Source: Planctomycetaceae bacterium
Lineage (GTDB): Bacteria > Planctomycetota > Planctomycetia > Pirellulales > Thermoguttaceae
Reading direction: 5' to 3'
Length of the DNA: 10,228 nucleotides
NCBI GenBank assembly: GCA_031278315.1
Contig: JAITKS010000145.1
Coordinates: forward strand, 1-10,228
A program made the translations under genes and the position numbers. How positions within the stretch are numbered: the first letter of the stretch is position 1; each line of letters opens with the position of its first letter. The notes beneath the pieces were generated by a model. It did not search any database. It was not told the DNA's origin and saw only the letters and a program-made list of their open reading frames with translations. Positions 6,856 through 10,228 of the stretch are shown here, piece after piece.

Positions 6856-9042
6856 TTAATCTGGAGTCCATAGTTTTGATTTTGGTTGATCGTTTGAAGG
6901 CGATGTATTATCAATGTTATTGTCGGGTGTCCAGAGTTTATTTTCTTTTTTTTGTGTGTTTGATTTTGCAGCAGCAATGTTTCTTTCGTAGTCTTCGGCT
7001 CGGATTAATCCGAGTTGTGATAATAATGAGTAGAAGTCTCTCATTATTTTTTCATTTGATCCGTATTTAGTTACGATATGTTTTATTGCGTCTTCGATAT
7101 GGTGTATTTGATTTAGAAACAATCGGATAGGAATTTCGTGCATGTACCACATAGCGTCGGGATAGCGGTTTAATACCGATTCATTTTTTGCTTTATCGAT
7201 TAGTTTAAGAGCTTCTTCGAGTTCGTTTTGTGTACGTCTATGAGCTATCAATATGTCGTATGCCTTTACGCGAGTTTGCGGAGCTACTGCGCTTATTGGC
7301 CGGATTAATATTTCTGTTGCAAATTTAGCACCGGTTTGTGATTCTTTATATTTATACACAATGCGAAGAAGTGTTTCGAGTAATTCGTTGGTCAAATTTT
7401 TAACATCTATTCGATACCATTGCCAGAGAGGAATTTTATCTAAAAATTCTAATTGTTTTTCGATATCTGTTTCTTGTAATTTAATTGTTTCTATTAAGGG
7501 GCAATCTAATGTTTTTCGGAGTGTATTCATGACTTCCATTGTTGATGTTTCGTCTAATAAATTTATTAAATTCTGTTCTATTAGATTTAACAATCCGATT
7601 ATTCTGATTTTATAAACGGATTCTTTTGCGGCTTCGGCGATTGTTTTAAATCCGAATAATTCCATAGGTGTTTTAATAAAATTTGAGATGAATTCAGTTT
7701 TATAGTATTTTTCGTATAGTTGAACTTGGAAACCGGTAGGATACTCATGATTGGGCGGGAGATGGAACCGCGGCGAAATTAAGTTGATATATTTGATTTG
7801 ATGTTGTATCGTTTGAGTTTTAGCCAAGTCGGTTATTAGCAGGTTGCCGAGAATTTTTTTCAATGACGCTTCGGTAGTTTTTTGTTTATCTTGTGACAAA
7901 TCCGTGATTACGACTCTTGCGTCTTGATCTGTTTCTTTACCGAACAGCAAACAAGTTGCAATATGTAAAGGAATGTTATCAAGAGTTAATGGAACATTCG
8001 ACGGCGGAATTGGACGATCAAGAATGATAAAAATACCTTTAGGCGGTACTTGATTGCGTTTTGTAAATGAATCGGGGGCGTCTCGGACGGCAGTAGCATA
8101 CGGTGTAGAGCTTAATTTTTCTAATGCGGAATTGGCGTTGGTGATTTTGTATTCGGCAAAAATTATAGGCATAGGTTCGTCAACTAGGGCGGGATTGAAT
8201 GACAAACGCAAAGTTTCTATTTCGCCTGCTTCTTCGATAGATAATTGCGGGCTGGAGGTCAATGCTTTGAGAGAATCGCAGATACCGTCTATATCAAAAA
8301 TCCAGAAATGAAGAGCAGCAATATTTTTTTGTATAAATGACCAATGTTCCGAATATTTTAATAGTGATTGCAGTACGGTGATTGCTTCGTTCCATCGTAA
8401 TTGTGAGATTAAAGTTTTTACAAGTTCGAATTCATCTTTAGCGGGAAAGTCATCAGGACAGTTGTCGTTGAAATGAAAAGTACGGAATTTTAATGGTACT
8501 GCAGCGTATGACATTGTATCGTAAGCTATTTGTTGGGCTTGTTCGTTATATGCCTCAAATTGTTTAAGAAAATAAACAAGACCTGCTACAGGACCAGTTG
8601 CTCCGTGCATGAGAAGATAATAAGGGAGTTCTGCTATTATTTCGATAAGAGATGCAGGGATTTCATCGTTGGAACTTTCACAATAGTTGACAAGGAGTGT
8701 CATTGCATTGTTTACGTCGCCGTATATTGTGTTTGAAATTGCATATTCACCGATTACGACTGGGTTAGTCGGATTTTCTTTGAATATAGAACTCGACAAT
8801 TCAATTGAGAGTTTTATATCACCCATAAGGCGGAAAATACGTATTTTTAATGCAATTATTTCGAGATTATTAGGAAATTTACGTTGTGCTTCTTCGACCC
8901 GTATGAGAGCAGCGTTGTTTTTTCGATCTTTTCTTAATTCTTTTATTAATTCTTTTATCTCATTGATCTCTTCAATTAATGGTGAGTTCGGTTGTGTATT
9001 GGGTTGAGTATTTGTTTCGGGTTGTTTGGTATTATTTGACAT
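6856..9042 (-). CDS. TPR-like helical repeat protein with duplicated C-terminal KLWTPD motif
   Basis: A 728-residue protein with no signal peptide or membrane segment. Residues 1-21 are Asn/Gln/Pro-rich (TQPN twice), 22-42 a charged helix likely to coil, and about 43-125 TPR-like helix pairs (ALIRVEEAQRKFPNNLEIIALK; GDVNNAMTLLVNY). Further helical pairs occur near 200-262 and 575-680. The middle (about 285-490) is not plainly TPR: it contains SALEKLSSTPYATAVRD, a GIFIILDRPIPPS strand segment, LHIATCLLFGKETDQDARVVITD, and TPMELFGFKTIAEAAKESVYKIRIIGLLNLIE. The last resembles the ...KTPxEAAxDPxxRxxLxxLLxxxE pattern I recall from large planctomycete TPR proteins. KLWTPD occurs at 702-707 and again as the last six residues, 723-728, joined by a polar linker. 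The ATG at 9042 has no Shine-Dalgarno sequence, but the next part is clearly coding. Likely a scaffold or adaptor; partner unknown. Confidence 0.85.
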   Translation of the reverse strand: MSNNTKQPETNTQPNTQPNSPLIEEINEIKELIKELRKDRKNNAALIRVEEAQRKFPNNLEIIALKIRIFRLMGDIKLSIELSSSIFKENPTNPVVIGEYAISNTIYGDVNNAMTLLVNYCESSNDEIPASLIEIIAELPYYLLMHGATGPVAGLVYFLKQFEAYNEQAQQIAYDTMSYAAVPLKFRTFHFNDNCPDDFPAKDEFELVKTLISQLRWNEAITVLQSLLKYSEHWSFIQKNIAALHFWIFDIDGICDSLKALTSSPQLSIEEAGEIETLRLSFNPALVDEPMPIIFAEYKITNANSALEKLSSTPYATAVRDAPDSFTKRNQVPPKGIFIILDRPIPPSNVPLTLDNIPLHIATCLLFGKETDQDARVVITDLSQDKQKTTEASLKKILGNLLITDLAKTQTIQHQIKYINLISPRFHLPPNHEYPTGFQVQLYEKYYKTEFISNFIKTPMELFGFKTIAEAAKESVYKIRIIGLLNLIEQNLINLLDETSTMEVMNTLRKTLDCPLIETIKLQETDIEKQLEFLDKIPLWQWYRIDVKNLTNELLETLLRIVYKYKESQTGAKFATEILIRPISAVAPQTRVKAYDILIAHRRTQNELEEALKLIDKAKNESVLNRYPDAMWYMHEIPIRLFLNQIHHIEDAIKHIVTKYGSNEKIMRDFYSLLSQLGLIRAEDYERNIAAAKSNTQKKENKLWTPDNNIDNTSPSNDQPKSKLWTPD

Positions 9043-9760
9043 TAGTTTTTAAAGTGATGTTAATAATTTTTTGAAATTTTCGTACTTGAATAACCTGAAC
9101 CTGTATCAAGATATTAAATTTTTCTTACTTGAATTTTGGTTTGAGTTGCTTTTGCTTATTTATTGGAAGCGGGCTTATTAGTGAATATGAATATATCTTT
9201 ATGTTGTTGGAATCTGCTGTCGAAATTCTAGTATAAAGAGATATTAGTTTGGATTAACAATTCACTAATAAATTAGTACGTTTGGAAATTGATTAAGGTA
9301 ACGAGTGTTTGTTGTTTTTGGATTTTCAAATATTTTCTTTTGAGTTTTTGTTTTAATGTTATCTTGCTTAACTATAATCAGATTATTTAATATAGAAGCA
9401 GATTTTAATGAAACGTTTTTGATTCGCTGAAAATTAGCTGAAAAATTAGCCGAAAATTCGTTTTTTGCGAATCGAATATATTCAAAAGATTGATAAGATG
9501 TCTATCCTTTTATCAACATTGAAGGCTGCGAAGTATAGCACAAGTAATCTAACAGGGAATAGGGGGGACAGTCTGATAGAAAAAAATTATTTGTTAGAAA
9601 CAGGAAATTTGTAATATATCAGTGGAATAATTTTTTTTCATTTTTTTGATTGTTTACGAATTTTAAATTATCAATCACATATCTGTTAAGTCTCTAGCGG
9701 GACTTCTTGATATTTAGCTCTTGTTTGTGTATTTCGTGTTTACAAATTACAAAATCATCT
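9043..9760. other. Long AT-rich intergenic region upstream of the TPR gene
   Basis: About 700 bases without a credible gene on either strand. It should contain the promoter of the minus-strand TPR gene; the best I see there is TTGTTA and TATACT with a 19-base gap, about 190 bases upstream, which is weak. It also contains the 14-bp motif shared with the kinase leader (9208-9221), the palindrome ACTAATAAATTAGT (9264-9277), and the repeat cluster at 9421-9473. A short hairpin with AAGTC/GACTT arms lies near 9689-9706. Confidence 0.5.
9421..9473. repeat. Triple 12-nt tandem repeat inside a GATTCGC/GCGAATC hairpin
   Basis: Three near-identical units follow one another: GCTGAAAATTA (9426), GCTGAAAAATTA (9437) and GCCGAAAATTCG (9449). 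They are enclosed by GATTCGC (9421-9427) and its exact complement GCGAATC (9467-9473). The last unit also forms a tighter stem, ATTCG/CGAAT, around a 7-base T-rich loop. It could be a protein-binding array or a structured element; no function is known to me. Confidence 0.6.
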
Positions 9761-9762
9761 TT

Positions 9763-9789
9763 CTCTGTGTTCTCTGTGTCCTCTGTGGT
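9763..9789. repeat. Three 9-nt CTCTGTG repeats
   Basis: CTCTGTGTT, CTCTGTGTC and CTCTGTGGT stand in tandem, followed by TAAT and an A-run. From memory, this CTCTGTG-type repeat is widespread between genes in environmental bacteria of several phyla. It is non-coding here. Confidence 0.8.
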
Positions 9790-9848
9790 TAATAAAAAAA
9801 AATTAGATTGAAAATAAGGTTAGTGTTTGAATTAGTTTATTCCGTAAC

Positions 9849-9876
9849 GTAGAAACACAAGGCATTGTGTCTTTAC
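9849..9876. repeat. 28-bp imperfect palindrome of the GTAG...GGC...CTAC type
   Basis: The sequence starts GTAGAAACACAA, turns through GGCA, and returns TTGTGTCTTTAC, with ACACAA/TTGTGT pairing perfectly and the outer arms pairing with two G-U-type mismatches. It looks like a decayed member of the GTAGAGACGC...GCGTCTCTAC palindromes I remember from many bacterial genomes. It directly abuts the repeated core at 9885. Confidence 0.6.
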
Positions 9877-9884
9877 ATATCAGA

Positions 9885-9932
9885 TTTTATTTTTTGCAAC
9901 GAAAATGGCGGACGTTCTCGCATAAAAATAAA
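9885..9932. repeat. Second copy of the repeated core (see 5633-5680)
   Basis: Aligns without gaps to 5633-5680 at 38 of 48 positions; the shared centre includes TTTTTTG.AACGAAAA, CGTTC and CGCATAAAA. On the minus strand it reads ATGCGAGAACGTCCGCC... from 9923, encoding MRERPPFSLQKI and then KSDM before a TAA at 9875-9873. The long inverted arms around copy one are absent. Immediately beside it GCTCTGAAAGGGC (9936-9948) forms a small hairpin reminiscent of another dispersed motif. Confidence 0.7.
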
Positions 9933-9948
9933 CCAGCTCTGAAAGGGC

Positions 9949-10228
9949 GGCAGTAAATAAAGTCACGATTATTAACAACAATAATTGTTCTTTTTCACTT
10001 GTCAAATCCATAAGCGAACTATAACAATAAAAAAAGAAAAAAGACCAATTTAAAATTAAAAACATGAACGTTCACAAAATAAAAAATTCCGTGAACTGTT
10101 ACAACTATTGATTATTTCAGCAAGAACATAATAATTGTTGAAAATTGGTTTAATGTTATTTTTCCCAAAAAGAAAAAAATACTTAACTTGAAGGAAAACT
10201 TGACAGAATTAAAAAATAAAAATTGGAT
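9949..10228. other. AT-rich right edge, no gene recognised
   Basis: No reading frame here looks like a real gene. The stretch contains the perfect 10-bp palindrome TGAACGTTCA (10065-10074) and a related half-palindrome GTGAACTGTTAC (10091-10102), and is otherwise A/T-rich. A gene on the plus strand could begin beyond the window. Confidence 0.4.

Noticed and set aside
7253..9007. Plus-strand frames of 68-120 residues opposite the TPR gene
   Set aside because: They overlap a long, coherent coding sequence on the other strand, have no domain pattern, and none has a supporting ribosome site.
261..9042. The idea that KilA-N, kinase, TPR and 248-residue genes form one anti-phage system
   Set aside because: They are on different strands with large repeat-filled gaps, no nuclease, NTPase or toxin domain is visible, and the kinase resembles a widespread signalling family.
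9880..10065. A 61-residue minus-strand frame with a hydrophobic stretch, resembling a small membrane protein
   Set aside because: Its last fifteen or so residues are a read-through of the repeated core in another frame, which has a stop in the other copy. It has no ribosome site and the rest is low-complexity AT-rich sequence.
9043..10228. tRNA or other structured RNA gene
   Set aside because: No cloverleaf, T-loop GTTCGA-type motif or GC-rich conserved fold was found in this gap.

Overview
The window is an AT-rich stretch of bacterial chromosome with four intact protein genes, the remains of two further gene copies, and two intergenic zones full of small palindromic and direct repeats. No 16S, tRNA or other organism-defining marker is present. 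The best guess for the host is a low-GC planctomycete (Planctomycetota). This rests on the domain plan of the large kinase (zinc ribbon, kinase, TPR, WD40), on two minus-strand genes that resemble planctomycete-type proteins from memory, and on the mostly weak Shine-Dalgarno sequences. This assignment is inference, not proof.

Left end (1-1460): a small island of KilA-N genes. An intact KilA-N protein gene (261-1067) lies between a frameshifted, internally deleted 3' fragment of a second copy (1-149) and a short 5' remnant of a third (about 1078-1120). KilA-N proteins are typical of phages and mobile DNA, and the gene may have a Bacteroidetes-like promoter, so this part looks acquired.

Centre (1461-5315): one 1284-residue serine/threonine protein kinase. 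It has an N-terminal CxxC zinc ribbon, a non-RD kinase domain whose activation segment carries a Ser/Asn repeat, TPR-like helices, about nine WD40 blades interrupted by a helical insert, and a conserved-looking C-terminal extension. A probable sigma-70-type promoter precedes it and a hairpin terminator follows it.

Convergent intergenic zone (5316-5814): a terminator-like palindrome, a roughly 195-bp element with terminal inverted repeats, and a roughly 105-bp inverted-repeat element. The core of the latter recurs at 9885-9932.

Right half (5815-9042, minus strand): a 728-residue TPR-like protein ending in a duplicated KLWTPD motif, then 294 bp downstream a 248-residue protein of unknown function. 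The gap contains a 13-bp direct repeat, so the two genes may be separately transcribed.

Right end (9043-10228): 1.2 kb with no convincing gene but many repeats: a triple 12-nt repeat inside a hairpin, three 9-nt CTCTGTG units, a 28-bp palindrome, and the second copy of the repeated core.

The kinase plausibly acts as a signalling hub with protein-binding platforms, and the TPR and 248-residue proteins are uncharacterised neighbours. I see no recognisable defence, secretion or biosynthetic operon. The most novel element is the pair of dispersed repeats whose substitutions fall mainly at third codon positions of a 12-codon reading frame.
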